A stretch of DNA of 64,000 bases, taken from Spirometra erinaceieuropaei (lineage: Eukaryota; Platyhelminthes; Cestoda; Diphyllobothriidea; Diphyllobothriidae). The DNA is taken from NCBI GenBank assembly GCA_902702965.1, contig CACRXP010000157.1, forward strand, positions 1,048,718-1,112,717. The letters run 5' to 3'. The translations under genes and the position numbers were made by a program. The notes beneath the pieces are model-generated. The model saw nothing but the letters and a program-made list of their open reading frames with translations. It had not been told where the DNA came from and ran no database searches. This document shows positions 45,062 through 56,611 of the stretch, one piece after another (the first letter of the stretch is position 1; each line of letters opens with the position of its first letter).

Positions 45062-45905
45062 TAACAAGCGTTTCCTTATGTCAAGAACGTTTCGGAAGCT
45101 GTCAACCGCCTTCTCGCACCATTTTAGGTTGGAGTTGCACACAGACCGAAGACAACCATAAGGCGTGAGATAATGAAACCGAAAGATCTGCTGCCACGGC
45201 AAGAAACGTGGGGAGTCGTTTATCTGATCTGGTGCAGTTGCGGGCAAAGCAACTACGTCGGAGAAACCGGAAGACAGCTCCTGACGTGGATGGCCGAACA
45301 CGCTGCAGCGGTGCGGAGAAACGATGCCAGCACCCAATTTGCGGCTCATTCAACGAGATACGGCCACATACTTAAAGTCAACGGGGTCGACATTCGCGCA
45401 AGAGGTGACAACCGCGTAAGCCGGAAGCTGCTTAAGTCATGGTTTACGGGCCCCCAGTCCATTAACAAGTGCTATGATCTTCCCCTTCCATACTCAGTGC
45501 TGAGACTTCGCCTAGGCGGAGTAATTACCCACTCGGGGAGCGCACAAGTGAACACTTTTACCAACCCCAGGGCCCGTGGGTCAGATGGTCGAGCAATCAT
45601 CACACCAACATCCAACGCACGTGATGAAATTGCAGCAAGTAAGGACGCGAATGTCGACCATCAAATTACCAGCACGCCAAGTGCAACAGTCCCTGATGAA
45701 GGAGGGAAGCTTGAACATTCATAGCTATGCGGTAGCATGGCTACTGCATCTTATAAATACTGCAGCCCCTTGTGCATGAACCACCCGTATCTGCTTTTTT
45801 GTCTCTGATGATGGGTTCGAGCGGTAATCCGAAACGCCAGGCTAATAAAACTCTTGTTTCAGCGATCGTTTCTCCTTTATCAAGACTGCTTCCTGGGACT
45901 CCTAT
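45062..45905 (+). mobile_element. Penelope-like element, linker to 3' end, plus strand
   Basis: Reads AFPYVKNVSEAVNRLLAPF, one stop, VGVAHRPKTTIRREIMKPKD, then an open GIY-YIG endonuclease from about 45,173 to 45,724: WGVVYLIWCSCGQSNYVGET (GIY-YIG strand pair and catalytic Arg region GRQLLTWMAEH), RRNDASTQFAAHSTRYGH, SRKLLKSWFTGPQSINKC. The endonuclease frame of 183 residues is the longest intact coding piece of any mobile element here. 3' end near 45,905 after hammerhead-like motif and AAGACTGCTTCCTGGGAC. RT is missing. Together with the inverted arm to the left it resembles a PLE with inverted terminal repeat, a form described for Penelope. Confidence 0.88.
45800..45860 (+). ncRNA. Hammerhead-ribozyme-like motif
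   Basis: CTGATGA (45,805-45,811), GGGTT...AATCC helix II, GAAAC (45,831-45,835), GCCAGGC short helix III, TAATAAAAC. Mirror of the motif at 44.6 kb. Known to occur in PLE terminal repeats and thought to process their RNA. Confidence 0.65.
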
Positions 45906-46148
45906 CTTCGTTTATATTGATAATAAACTGTTTCACACGCCAGTCAGCTGTCCCGCGCGCATTCGGTACACGCAGTAGACATTGTAAATTCTGAGAGTTG
46001 AAATGTCCCTCAATCACCCACCAGGATGCATCAACGATAGAAGATTCTGTGCATCTACCTTTTAGACTATGTTAAGAGGTTGATGTTTTTTATACGAACT
46101 GCAATAGGCAATAAAGTTTGGCTTTAGTGCCACTCCGTTGATCATTAG

Positions 46149-46442
46149 TTGGGGCCGTCAGAACACCGTAAAAATTTAATTCGGCCGAATCAAGCATTCA
46201 ATCAAAACAATTCCCCGGAGCAAGTTGAAAACATTTTCGGTGTCTTTATGCGAAACCATTCGAAATGCGAAATGCCAGCCCGAACACTGTGGATGAAGAA
46301 CTGGCTTAGCATACTCGATCAGGTACAACGCAAGGTGGCGATGGTGGTTTATGATATAAAAAATCTGTCACATTTGGATAAGATGAGAGAGCTTGACATA
46401 TCCTCTCTGTTTAACCGGTACCCAAACTGTAGCCTGCTTTGA
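46149..46442 (+). pseudogene. LINE reverse transcriptase C-terminal fragment
   Basis: The frame includes FGVFMRNHSKCEMPARTLWM, ILDQVQRKVAMVVYDIKNLS and HLDKMRELDISSLFNRY. This matches the post-thumb region of CR1/Jockey/RTE-type LINEs (pattern LExVQRRATK...L...YxERLRxLxLxSLxxRR). It stops soon after NRYPN. No RT palm or endonuclease is nearby, so it is an isolated fragment. It, or a relative, could have mobilised the SINEs. Confidence 0.72.
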
Positions 46443-46974
46443 GCATTCTGGTTTGTCCGTTGACTTGTATGCTCACTGAATCCGGGACTTGCGCAAAACA
46501 GATTACCTGTGTGGTCAGCGTGCCAAATTAAATGCGAATGTTCCTTTCTCCGGCCAGCGGGTAGTTCGACTAGGGTATTTATTATTAATTTAGATGGTGG
46601 TTTGCAGTACCACTTTTCTGTTTTCTAGAAAGTATGACTTCATGGTGTAAGACTAAGACCGTCTTCTACAACCCTTTCGGCCAATTTTAAAGGAATTCGC
46701 AGATTACACTACTGGCGACGGTAGGATAAGGGGAAGTCTACTGGAAGAAGGGCAGCGGTGTGGCGAAGGGTCCCGCTTAAATGCCGGCAGACTGTGGATC
46801 GTGCCATATGGGATTTTATCTTGGCATCCATCTATAGGCGGTGGCAGACACTACACTGCCGACAACAGTTACTTCCCATGACCTAAAAGCATTTGTAGCG
46901 GCACAGCAGTGAGAATAAGTGCTCTGAACGCTACAAATCCCATGTTGGAAGGAGAAGAAAAAAGGAACCAGAAT

Positions 46975-47080
46975 GTGGGGTTAAATGTATACAAAACCCA
47001 TAGTTGTCTACTCAGGCGGCAGTGGCCGCTGGCGAAGCCAGGACTGGTGTTGACTTCGTCCAGTCAGGCCTGAGAGTCCC
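46975..47080 (+). repeat. Repeat shared with 12.24-12.34 kb
   Basis: GTATACAAAACCCATAGTTG, CAGTGGCCGCTGGCGAAGCC and CAGGCCTGAGAG parallel GTATACGAAACCCTGAATTG, CAGTGGCTACTGGCGAGGCC and CGTGCCTGAGAG near 12.3 kb. Class unknown; at 12.2 kb it adjoins a tRNA-like head. Confidence 0.55.
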
Positions 47081-48597
47081 TGGGATAGTGGTGGCAGCCG
47101 CTTTTGTAGGCTCGTGGGCCCAGCTCACGCGGTGGCCAGTCAGTGTGCGTTGCAGTTACCAAGGTGTGGTGTCCCATTGGCTCATTTTGCTAGTTGCAGG
47201 GGGTGGCGCGTTCAAGTAGCGCATGAGTAGCCGCGACTGTGCGGACGCAGGTATGCCCGAGTTGTCGGTCGTGTGACTTCAGTTCAGCGCGTCTGGAACG
47301 ACTTACTGCAAAGGGGTCAATGACCTTGAGGCAGTGAGGTCTTGAACAATGGCGCCATACCGCTCATGATGCCTGCCCGCTACACATTGCTGAAACTGCG
47401 CTATCTCTTTGAAAATTTGATTTTTGTTTATTTTTCAGTAAACACACTCGTTTCCGTTGTCGTGTGAAAGCGTACGATAAGACTTTTGGCAGAAATCCAG
47501 GCAATTTCTGTGTTTATCTTGCATTTCGCCAGCTTGCTGTCTAAAGCGCTGCTCACCCCTAAAACCCCCACAATTCCCGTATGACACGATGCACGGTCTA
47601 CCGACAGTTAAGTGAAGTCCTTCACCCTGACGTTGCCTACACTACCCCCTTACTGATACACTTTAAGCAGCAGTAGTCATATAAGTATTGCGCTATAATA
47701 TGCACAAAACACACTGAAAAAAACTTGCACATTCCTATGGACTTAGGTAGCCAAACTCATTCTACCTAAATAAAGCCGTCAGGGTGTTCGGCTGTACAAC
47801 CGAGCTTTACCCAAGACCATGCAGCCGGGATATCGAGGTGAATATCGTGTACAATATTCTCAGGGTGAAATGGAAGACTCATAAATCAATCAGAACGGAA
47901 CGGCATGTCGTAGCTGTTCACTGGCGTAAACGCCAAACAAATATTGGTTTTTAAGGAGACTTAGAACGGTAACTGTTTTGGGTACACGCTATGTGCTTCT
48001 GAAGTCGACAGGAAGAACCGGTGTGGAAAATTCATACGCTAAAGTTTATTTTTCCATAGAGTTATTTAGCCTAAACCTGTATTACTTGGAATGAGAACTT
48101 TCCAATTAACATAAATATGAAAAGAAAAGGCGATCTTTGGAACCATAATTATGTTGTTTTTACGTCTCAAAAGCGCACAAGCTTCCTTCGTCGGAGGTGG
48201 GTATCGTACTCTGCCCCACAGGATTAAGAGAGGGTGAAGGCCACGTTAGCGCGATGTTTGTAGGACGGGTGTATCGTAACAGTTGACATAGCAGGAAGGA
48301 AGGGGTGGGGAGTCGTTATTCGTCATGCCTGCCGCTGGGAGGGAAGAGGCGCGTCTCACCCACATACAGAGCCACAGGGATCGCCACACTAACAGTCATG
48401 GCTGAGGGGGAGGGAAGGTGTTTGTCGTCAATCCACATGCCTCCCCGAGTTGGGGGTCTGCGTTTGGACGATGACGGCCATCACCCACACCCACACTAGC
48501 CTTAGTTGCCGTCCTGGACTGTCGGTCTTATGTGCTCCCTTCTGACTGTATTCATCCTCATCGGTCGGAGTAGTGGTTAGGTCAGCAGTATTGACTA
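47081..48597. other. No gene or clear repeat recognised
   Basis: Short frames only. Confidence 0.5.
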
Positions 48598-48609
48598 CTA
48601 TGCCATTGG

Positions 48610-48735
48610 TATGGTGACGCTCATCGATCGTTTTTACGGAACTCACTCGTCCCGTTGTGCCTTACGGGATATCTCTCTCGATCCCAACCAGCAGCCGCAC
48701 AGCGGCGCGTGTCGGTAATAAGGTTCTGCCTATGA
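48610..48735 (-). repeat. SINE tail fragment
   Basis: GACGCTCATCGATCG, TACGGAACTCACTCGTCCCG, TTGTGCCTTACGGG and CCCAACCAGCAGCCGCACAG match the SINE tail on the minus strand. Head is missing. Confidence 0.75.
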
Positions 48736-48739
48736 CATT

Positions 48740-51197
48740 GTCAGCTCTGGGCAGTGATGCGACTACGTGCGTTGTAGGTTCGCTGGACGCAGCTCAGCGT
48801 ACGGAAGTGCAGGGACGAAGCTTGAAGTCCAACGGGCAAATCACAGAAGGCTCCCCTGCGGGTGTAGAGGACTGATCGGTTTATGAAGGGATCGGTGTAA
48901 GTCACCTTCAAGCAATCGACTGAGACCACCTCGGAGGGGTCGCTAAGTACCATTTTGAAATGCTCGTCTGCAGTTTTGATGGGTTTGGCTCGTCAGTGGG
49001 TTCTCCACCGTTCATCGTGTGCTCTCCGGTTTTTCGCTGCTAGCCCTGTTAATTTCACTCAGAAGTAACCTTTTGGGCCCAATCTAAAAATTCACGCACC
49101 AGCAGCTGGTCCTACGGGCATTCCGTGGTATACGCAGTAATTTTGTGGCAGCCGGAATATTTCTCGACAAGGATTTAACACTTGTAAAAGTTTCTGCGCC
49201 CTTGCCATCAGACAAAATTGAGTTTCTACAGCGAATTTGAGCAATGCTTTCAAAATCAGGTGTATTCATCCCTCTCTTTTTTTCTCTCTCTTGTGTGAAC
49301 AGAAGTAGTCGATGAAATTTGATCCTTTGTCAATTTGCTGGCCATTAGATAAAGCCCGTAGAGATGGGCTTGATATTAAATGGCACAGAGCCTACAACGC
49401 TTGATCGAATGCTCCAAATGAAGTCTACCAAATAATCCGACTATCTTGAACAAGAGGCAGTCAGAAACATTTACAGACGTCCTCTTAAGGTGTGGAGTAC
49501 GCACATCGTAATTTTCCCCACCAAGAACGCTCGTTGAATAAAGCTTAAGAGCCGGCAGTTAACGCATTAAGATCCGGCTGAGATATTACATCTTGTATTC
49601 AGCTGAGAAAATATTCTGGCTGGTCTACGAATGCACCTGGATTATCTGGCCGAAGTAATGTGAAGTTGGTGATATTGAGTCGTAGATTCCAGTCACTTGG
49701 TTATTTGACCTCCTGACTTACTTTAGTCTGCAAGGTGCCGTATTTGGGAACTCAACTAATGGCGTTCCAAGTCTTTGCATCGTTCGAAGTCACTCATGTT
49801 TCCGAGTCGGAAACATTGCACATTCGCCTACTTATAAGAGGAATAAAGTAGACTTTAGCACTGGAACCTGGGCAACTGCGCGCACGACTGTTGCAGGAGT
49901 AACTGTCTCCTGAGTGACTGAAACAGAGAATTAGATTGTTGATCGTCACATTTACTGATAGTATTAAAACATGGGGAGAGGGCAAGTGTGCAGACAGTTT
50001 TATGATTTGTCATCGACTATCGAAAAACTGGGTGTTTAATAAAGAATGCGTCTCTTATTGCTAATGTGTTGTTTTCTATGTGGAGGCAGTCCGAAATATT
50101 CGCCGAAGCACCATATCTCTATTGACGGCTTTCGCGAATACGCATGGAAGCAGAAATATACCGGCACGTGAATGGTCACTGCTCAGTACTTTTTGCATTG
50201 TCCGGTTGCAAAACCGCTATATTTAGGCACTATGCGCAACAGTAACCATATGCAAACATGTTGTAATATCCGCCCACTTATTAGGCTTAGAGATGAAAGC
50301 CTATTCAAAATAAACAAAACCAAAAGGTGTTATCCTCTAACTCCTTTTAAATAAATACATGTTTGACAACGGAGATGATATACAAAAACGAGAAAGTTCG
50401 TCGGAAAATAGAGCCGTATTCATGAATTTTGAAGCTGGTCACACCAACCCGTCTTCAGACGAGATGAGTAGTGGGAAGTGGTTGTGCAATTATTTACCTT
50501 ACTGACAACACAGGTACTAGCTATAGACCCAGACACGCGTGTTTCGCCAATCTTGGGCAGCTGCCTGACGCAATTGCGAGTGGTTCGGTTAATCAGTGGG
50601 TCCACCACCCTTCCCTGTGTATTTTCCGGGTAATGAGGGAGATAATCGGACCGGAGCGCTGAGAGACATCGAGGTTACATCGACAGAACAGGTGTCCATG
50701 CGAGGAGGTGAATAGCGTGTTTAGATAGGTGCCGGGAGTCATGGGGAGTGTTGGGAGTTTCAGTTATGGTTTAATGTATCGGGGAGATACGACGTCCAGG
50801 ATGTTCTACGTGGTCGAAGATGGGCTAGCAGCTGGTGTTTTAGGGTGCGCGTAAGGCAGTTATCCATGAGCGCAAACATTCTTAGTGAGCGTCCAGGTCG
50901 ACATGGAGTTGGTGCCGTTGTTGTTAGAGTAGCAGTCTTCGAGAAGCTCTCGTGCCTACTTTGTGTGAGCACTGGCGATTACTTCACCCCCGTTCAAATC
51001 GAAACTGTGATTACGCTCAAGGAGGTGCGTAAACACGAGAAACAAGGGGTCCCGCTTCGGCGGATGGCCAAATTTTGTTCGATAATGCGAGCCTCAAGTC
51101 ATCGGCCGGTAGGCCCAACATAGACGCAAGAACAGTGAGCACACGGAATTCGGTAGACGACAGCATATGTATGTATACATATGCATGTTTAATGCTA
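48740..51197. other. No gene recognised; one short repeat arm
   Basis: Contains the 50,483-50,522 arm (TGTGCAATTATTTACCTTAC, TGACAACACAGGTACTAG) of the hairpin family seen at 43.4 kb. The GC-richer 50,760-51,120 segment has open frames on both strands without a recognised domain and could be an older transposon. Confidence 0.45.
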
Positions 51198-51400
51198 AAA
51201 GGGCGTTCGCCGACCAATTTACGAAACTCATTCGGCCCGTTTTGCCTTGGGGATCTCTCGCGTGTCCCGCCAACAACCGCACTGCGGCGCGTAACATCGG
51301 CAGATTGGCATTTCCGACAAATCAAGGAAAGCTAAAATGGCTATTTCTTGCTTATTAGCCGTCTTCAGTCAGCCGTACCCTCTATAGAAGTGTGCAACCC
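51198..51400 (-). repeat. SINE, tail and body, decayed
   Basis: Minus-strand SINE: CGTTCGCCGACCAATTTACG, CATTCGGCCCGTTTTGCC, CCGCACTGCGGCGCGTAAC, TTCTTGCTTATTAGCCGTC. It ends before the tRNA-like head. Confidence 0.75.
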
Positions 51401-51476
51401 CTGAGACAAGTGGGTTTCGTAATGTAATCGACGAACGTACTTGTGCCGTTGTATATACCTGATCTTAAGCCATAGG

Positions 51477-51640
51477 ACAACGAATCCGTGGCTCAGTGGT
51501 TAGAGACGTTGGATCTCTAACTAACACGTCGGGGGATCGAGCCCCATGGGTTGGGTGAGTCGGTCTGATGACGACGACTAATACGCCACAAATGGTCATT
51601 ACAGTCTCCCTTTTCTTTGTCGGTTATCATATTCTGGTTA
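51477..51640 (+). repeat. SINE head and body, plus strand
   Basis: Clear tRNA-like head: CCGTGGCTCAGTGGTTAGAG (A-box), TTGGATCTCTAAC (anticodon region), GGGGATCGAGCCCC (B-box). Body GACGACGACTAATACGCCAC, CATTACAGTCTCCC. It stops near GGTTATCATATTCTG. Confidence 0.8.
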
Positions 51641-51654
51641 TACATACTGATATA

Positions 51655-51836
51655 TAGGCAGAATGGTATTACCGACAAAGACAAGGGAGACTGGAATGGC
51701 CATTTCTGGCTTATTAGCCGTCGTCAGCCAGCCATACCCAATCCCGAAGTGTGGAACACCCGAGCCTCGAACTCGCGACCTGTTGGTTTAGAAGTCCACG
51801 CCTCTACCCACCGGGCCACGAGCCCGCTGCCCTGAT
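51655..51836 (-). repeat. SINE head and body, minus strand, inverted partner
   Basis: From ATAGGCAGAATGGTATTACC through GGCCATTTCTGGCTTATTAG, CCGAAGTGTGGAACACCCG, TCGAACTCGCGACC (B-box complement), GTTTAGAAGTCCACGCCTCT and CCGGGCCACGAGCCCG (A-box complement). Faces the copy at 51,477 body to body, about 15 bp apart. Confidence 0.85.
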
Positions 51837-51839
51837 ATA

Positions 51840-53370
51840 TGCACGTCCACTTGGGACAAATTGTCTCGTCTCCTAACCGCCTCCTGTTGCTTGTGTATTC
51901 GGGTTGGGGAATATTTCCCCGTTTGTACTTGGTGCTTTGTAGCAAGCTCGGGTACACATTTCACATATGGTTGCTTTTGTTGCCCGAACGGTCGTAGTTT
52001 TCGAAAGATTGGATTGTTGTTGCTTCATGCACTGATGAACAAAGTCAAGCTGTAGTTCTTTCCGGAAAGTAGTATTAAAATATTGATTTCTTTTGGGTAA
52101 ATTTTTTCATTGGAACAGCGAGTTGTAGCCCGACCTTATAAGATACTAACAGAGTCGCATTTGTGGAGGAATTGACTATGGCCTATAAAATGGCAGATTA
52201 TCTCGAAGTATGTTTTTTGAGATAAACGGAAGTTTGCAGTGTTCAATCGGCTGTCGGCGCAGTGGGCAACTTAGGAATAAAAGTTGTGCATTTACCTTTC
52301 TTTAGCGGTTAGGTGGAATTACCGAAAAATAGAAGTTAGCGTTGCTGTATAGTATTTCTAATTGACCTTTATTGATGATAACGAACGTATCTTCTATGTC
52401 GTGCAGTAACCAGTTTAAGTTAACTGTGGAGAGAGAGAGTGAGCTAGAGCGTCCAATTTCTGCATTGCATCGTCCGACAAAAAGGCAGATATTTGTGAAC
52501 TGTTGAGGACGCCCCTTAATTTTATATGATATTAGCCGGCAAATAAAACGTATGTTTCTGACAAATATCGAGGAATATAAGCAGGACCTCCGCAGGTACA
52601 TCAATATGGCTACCTGGAACGCATCGTCACATATCTTCGCTGCTAGCTTGTGTGTGTGCATATAGGTGGAGAGTTATTTCTTAGTCTGGCCTTAATAGAT
52701 TGCACTTCAAATGACGCAAGGGGCTTTCAGAACACTTTCTTAGGGTCTACAGTCTTGATGGGCAAGGCGATTTCAGGCTCCTACGTGACCTATGCATGGA
52801 CGTTTTCGATCTCTTTTTCGACGAGCTTGGATACATTCTACACAGAAGAGAGAGGTGTCTAGCCGGCTGGCTCTGGCATCTGAGTGGTCGTACGTCTATA
52901 AAAGTCTTTTTTCCTCGAACCTTCGTTGTCGCACGCATCAGTGGACAAATTCATTAAGGAGTTCATTCTGGAAAAGGATTTAAAAATGCTATTTCATTTC
53001 TGATCGATATACCTACTCCAAATTAAATTTCTTGGGATGCCCTTTCTCCAATACATCTACGTCTGAACTATGGGTCCTAGCACGCTTAACAAGCTGTTAA
53101 CAAAGCAGCGTTTATGAGGAATAGTGGGGTTGCACCCAAAGGTTAGATTAACGTCGGAGTATGTATTTTGTATGCACTTTACAGCGCTCCATCAGACTTT
53201 TGGTGCAAAAGGACATCTATGAATGTGGGTTGTCCATTGCTCTCTGCTTCGAAAACAAGCTAGATTCTTGTGAAAGTGGAGCTAGATTTTTTACAAGGTA
53301 AAATTATAACTAATCTCTTCAACAATTACACGCTAAATTTATTTCGATCCAACTACGAAAAACTTGGTGC
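51840..53370. other. No gene or clear repeat recognised
   Basis: Short frames only; the 119-residue minus frame at 52,302-52,661 has no recognisable domain. Confidence 0.5.
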
Positions 53371-53450
53371 CTCGTCGGGATTCGAACCCACGTCAGCAAG
53401 GAGAAGGCTTTAGTACAACCATCGCTCTAGTTACGAGGCCCCACCGGACG
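53370..53450 (-). repeat. tRNA-like sequence with shortened D-arm
   Basis: Minus strand: GCCTCGT pairs perfectly with ACGAGGC as a 7-bp acceptor stem, followed by A and CCA. The T-arm GTGGGTTCGAATCCCGA is good apart from one mismatch. The D-arm (TAACTAGAGCGATGG) lacks several bases of the usual TAGCTCAGTGGTTAGAGC. An encoded CCA points to retroposition of a processed tRNA or a tRNA-derived SINE, related to 27.85 and 12.17 kb. Confidence 0.6.
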
Positions 53451-53469
53451 ACTCGAGTTTAATTACATT

Positions 53470-53640
53470 TGGGTCAAGTTTACCCGCCCGACCTACTACA
53501 GCATCCGAATCAATTAAATCTGATACAGTTAGCTGACCGCCTAATCAATACATCTAGAATTCACCAGATGAATATCAGGCTCATATAATTCATAAGTGTT
53601 ACAGTAAATTTCAAATAATTCATCTTGACCATAACACCTA
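53470..53640. repeat. Relative of the 37.4-kb palindromic element
   Basis: GGTCAAGTTTACCCGCCCGA, CCTACTACAGCA at the left and AAATAATTCATCTTGACC at the right resemble pieces of the 37,391-37,593 element, and CATCTAGAATTCACCAGATG resembles sequence just right of it. Rearranged and diverged. Confidence 0.5.
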
Positions 53641-53649
53641 TGAATGACA

Positions 53650-54610
53650 CTTGTGTTGCATGTGTAAAGTACTCACTACCTCGGACTAACTGCGGGGAAC
53701 GCGGAAGCTTCGAATCTCTGCACTATCGTTTCCGTCGAAAGACACATATTGGTGACCCCATGGAGGTGCTTCTTAGATTACCATGTTAGTGCTCAGGGAG
53801 AGGTATGTTTGTTTCTATACGAAGATCATGGAGTTCAAGAAAGGCTTCCATTGGTATATTGGTAGTGTAGGTCTGCTTGACCAGTTGTCAATCTTCATTG
53901 GTGTCGTCTGTAAGGATGGTGCCCCAGTCGGGGTCAGTTGAAAGCGCCCTTCTTCGAGTGAAGTCACGTCGCCAGATGCCACGTCCTCCCTGGCATAGAC
54001 TGTGTCGAGTTAAGGATGAAAAATAATCCGACGTAAGCATCATATAGCCATTTCGACAGAGATGGGACTAGGTGACGCAGTCACCAATACGTCTGCTGTT
54101 CCAGCAGAAGACAAATGCAAGCTTCAGAACATTTGCCCTGATCTGTTACCCAACATTCAGTGAATACTGCCTCCACCCTTTCATACAGAACACAGTAGTC
54201 GAAAGGCGACTTCGGAGATTGTGCGCACGCAATTACCCGGCTAATTAATTGCGAGTTGGATTTGCCTACAATTAAGACATCGGGCGACTAGAGAATTTAC
54301 TTAACTGCATTACTATGTAACTGCCAGAGAAGTTATCTGACCTTGGAGAGCGTTGGCGTTGTATTCATGGAAGCGCGGTAAATCCCCAGTCTTGCTAGTC
54401 AGTCAAATGGTTTTAACGTTGCAGGCAGCCATGGCTAGCATTTCAGATACGTTTGGGGCTTCGTTCACACACTTTACCATTCTGCCGCTGATAGGTTTTG
54501 GTGTAAATTCACATTCTTTTGAATGACTGTTCTTCCAAAGAAAACAAATTTGCTTTCTCTATCCTTCGGCCTTATAAAGTTCACGGCGTTTCAAACGTCC
54601 TTAGGTTAAC
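53650..54610. other. No gene or clear repeat recognised
   Basis: Short frames only. Confidence 0.5.
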
Positions 54611-54614
54611 CTTT

Positions 54615-54780
54615 TCTTCAAGGAACCAGCATAATTTGTTCATTTAACCACAGCACATTTTGTAGGTTGCAGTCGCCATAATCCTGCCTGATAGTTTCTC
54701 GTTTTTGCATCCCTATCATTTCCGGAATTTTTACTTTTGTGTGCGAATGCAGTACTCAGCCTAGGAGGCCACAAAAGAAC
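54615..54780 (+). repeat. Direct repeat, left copy
   Basis: GGAACCAGCATAATTTGTTC, TCGTTTTTGCATCCCTATCA, TTCCGGAATTTTTAC and CTAGGAGGCCACAAAAG recur in diverged form at 55,455-55,635. Class unknown. Confidence 0.5.
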
Positions 54781-55454
54781 AAAACCCCATGGAACTCGAA
54801 AGTTTAGAGTACTATAGTCTGCTTACGCAAAATCCTAAAAAACAAATATTGCCTGTTGACCCAGCAGGTGACAGGACATATCACGGATCCCGGATACCCA
54901 GACCGTGAGGTCGACTGACGAGATGGGCATCGTGTCATATAGAAACTAATCTGACTGCTGAAACGACCACAACACGATTAAGACTTACAGGCCCATTGAG
55001 AGCAATTGCTCCCACGAAGACTTTGCTTCGGACAAGAACAAACAGGGTGGAAGAATCAATGTCAAACTAACACGCTGAAGACCCGGCCAATTACCACCCA
55101 TCGGCCGTCACAAAATCAACCAAGAAACTGGAGGAAAGCTAGCGAGGGAGCAACAGACATGGTGACTAGTCGTAAAATCCGGAGGCAGTCATTTTCGAAA
55201 CCAAACAAACGGAAGAAACTAAGGTGAGGCGGTATTTGCACAGGGCATCAATAATCCCCACCACAGATAGTAAAACGTCGCTATAACTTGGACTCTTCTG
55301 ACTAGGCCTTCATTGTAACGCCATCTTTTCGGCTCCGTTCGCCTTGGTCGGACACCTTATTAGACACAAAAATAAGGACACAGGCACCAAGCAGGTTTGC
55401 AACCCCCAGCGCCTGGATCACTGGGTGAAACCGGCCAGGAAGAACCCTTGCAGA

Positions 55455-55635
55455 TTAGGTTGACTTTTCTGAAAGGAACTGGCATAATTTATTTGTTTTT
55501 TCAGTTTAGTTTGAAGAGATCGCATTCGCAATAGGTTTATCTAGTCAATATTCGCTTTTGCATCCCTAATGCTTTCAGAATTTATACATCCACGTCTGAA
55601 TGAAGTAGTCGTTCTAGGAGGTTATGAGAAAGAGG
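55455..55635 (+). repeat. Direct repeat, right copy
   Basis: GGAACTGGCATAATTTATTT, TCGCTTTTGCATCCCTAATG, TTTCAGAATTTATAC and CTAGGAGGTTATGAGAAAG parallel the copy at 54,615. The two flank about 670 bp with no recognised gene. Confidence 0.5.
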
Positions 55636-55924
55636 ATGATGCGGCGACCCTAAAGTTAGGTTTCATAGCATTTAGGAATGCGATAAACTCATTCAAGTCA
55701 TAATTCCTCCACTTTTTGGACATTTGATTCGAGGTCAGTTAATTCCGTGGGGGTAACGTGCGCCGACTGTCCCAAAATAACCATGATAACACTTATGGGT
55801 TGTATAATTTTTAAACAAAATTAATAAACTGACGGATGCGATACCTTTTGAGCGAAAGCTTCACAGCCTTGCGTCATGTGCACATTTAGAGAAGAAGTAG
55901 TTAGCTACCACATGGGTCCAATAG

Positions 55925-56192
55925 AGAGAAACGTGTGCACGTTTTCTGTAGAACGCACTGGAATTTTTAAGGACATTAAAAATCAATTTGAAAATTCATT
56001 CCACTTAAGAAGTCATTTTTACAGCGTATAGTTTTAGCAGGCGACCAAAAAGATGTTCGTTTAAAAACTGGCATCCTGTCGTGACTGAAATACCTTGAAA
56101 TTAGCCTGCATGATACCTACTTAAGTAATCCTTTAGAAACGAGAACACTAACAGAATTTTGGAAGACACTTCATGAGATAGTGAATCTACTG
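55925..56192. mobile_element. Single right arm of a fold-back MITE
   Basis: GTGCACGTTTTCTGTAG, ATTAAAAATCAATTTGAAAA, ACTTAAGAAGTCATTTTTAC, CTGGCATCCTGTCGTGACTG, CTACTTAAGTAATCCTTTAG, TCATGAGATAGTGAATCTAC then TG follow the right arm and end. Left arm missing. Confidence 0.65.
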
Positions 56193-56611
56193 TTTGCCAA
56201 ACAGAATGCAACCACTCATCCCATTCCTTACGACCGCTCACTAGAAGGCACCCAACAGAATGTGGACTGAAATGCAAAGCGAAGATCAGTTATAAATTAT
56301 GATACAGCGAGTTTGAAATATCTCACTTGGGCACTGTTTTTACGAACAGTGGGCTAGGAGTTGTATCCGGACAAACTGCCCCAATCTGTTCGCCATGGTT
56401 GGCAAAAGTGAGGGCATTAAAAACAAGTAGATATCCAACTTCTATAAATGTAAGCTCTACCCACATTTTTCCCACAGGGTGAGGGCATCGTACATAAGAA
56501 TCTGCCTGATTGGACAGTTATGAGCCCATGATCAAATGGCCGGTGTCTGTAGCACTGGATAAAGCTAGTCATTCCCCTCCCCCCCCTTGTCGTTTATCCG
56601 CCACACACGGT

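Noticed and set aside
51477..51550. Apparent tRNA gene
   Set aside because: Joined to the SINE body found at many other places and with imperfect arms, so it is a SINE head.
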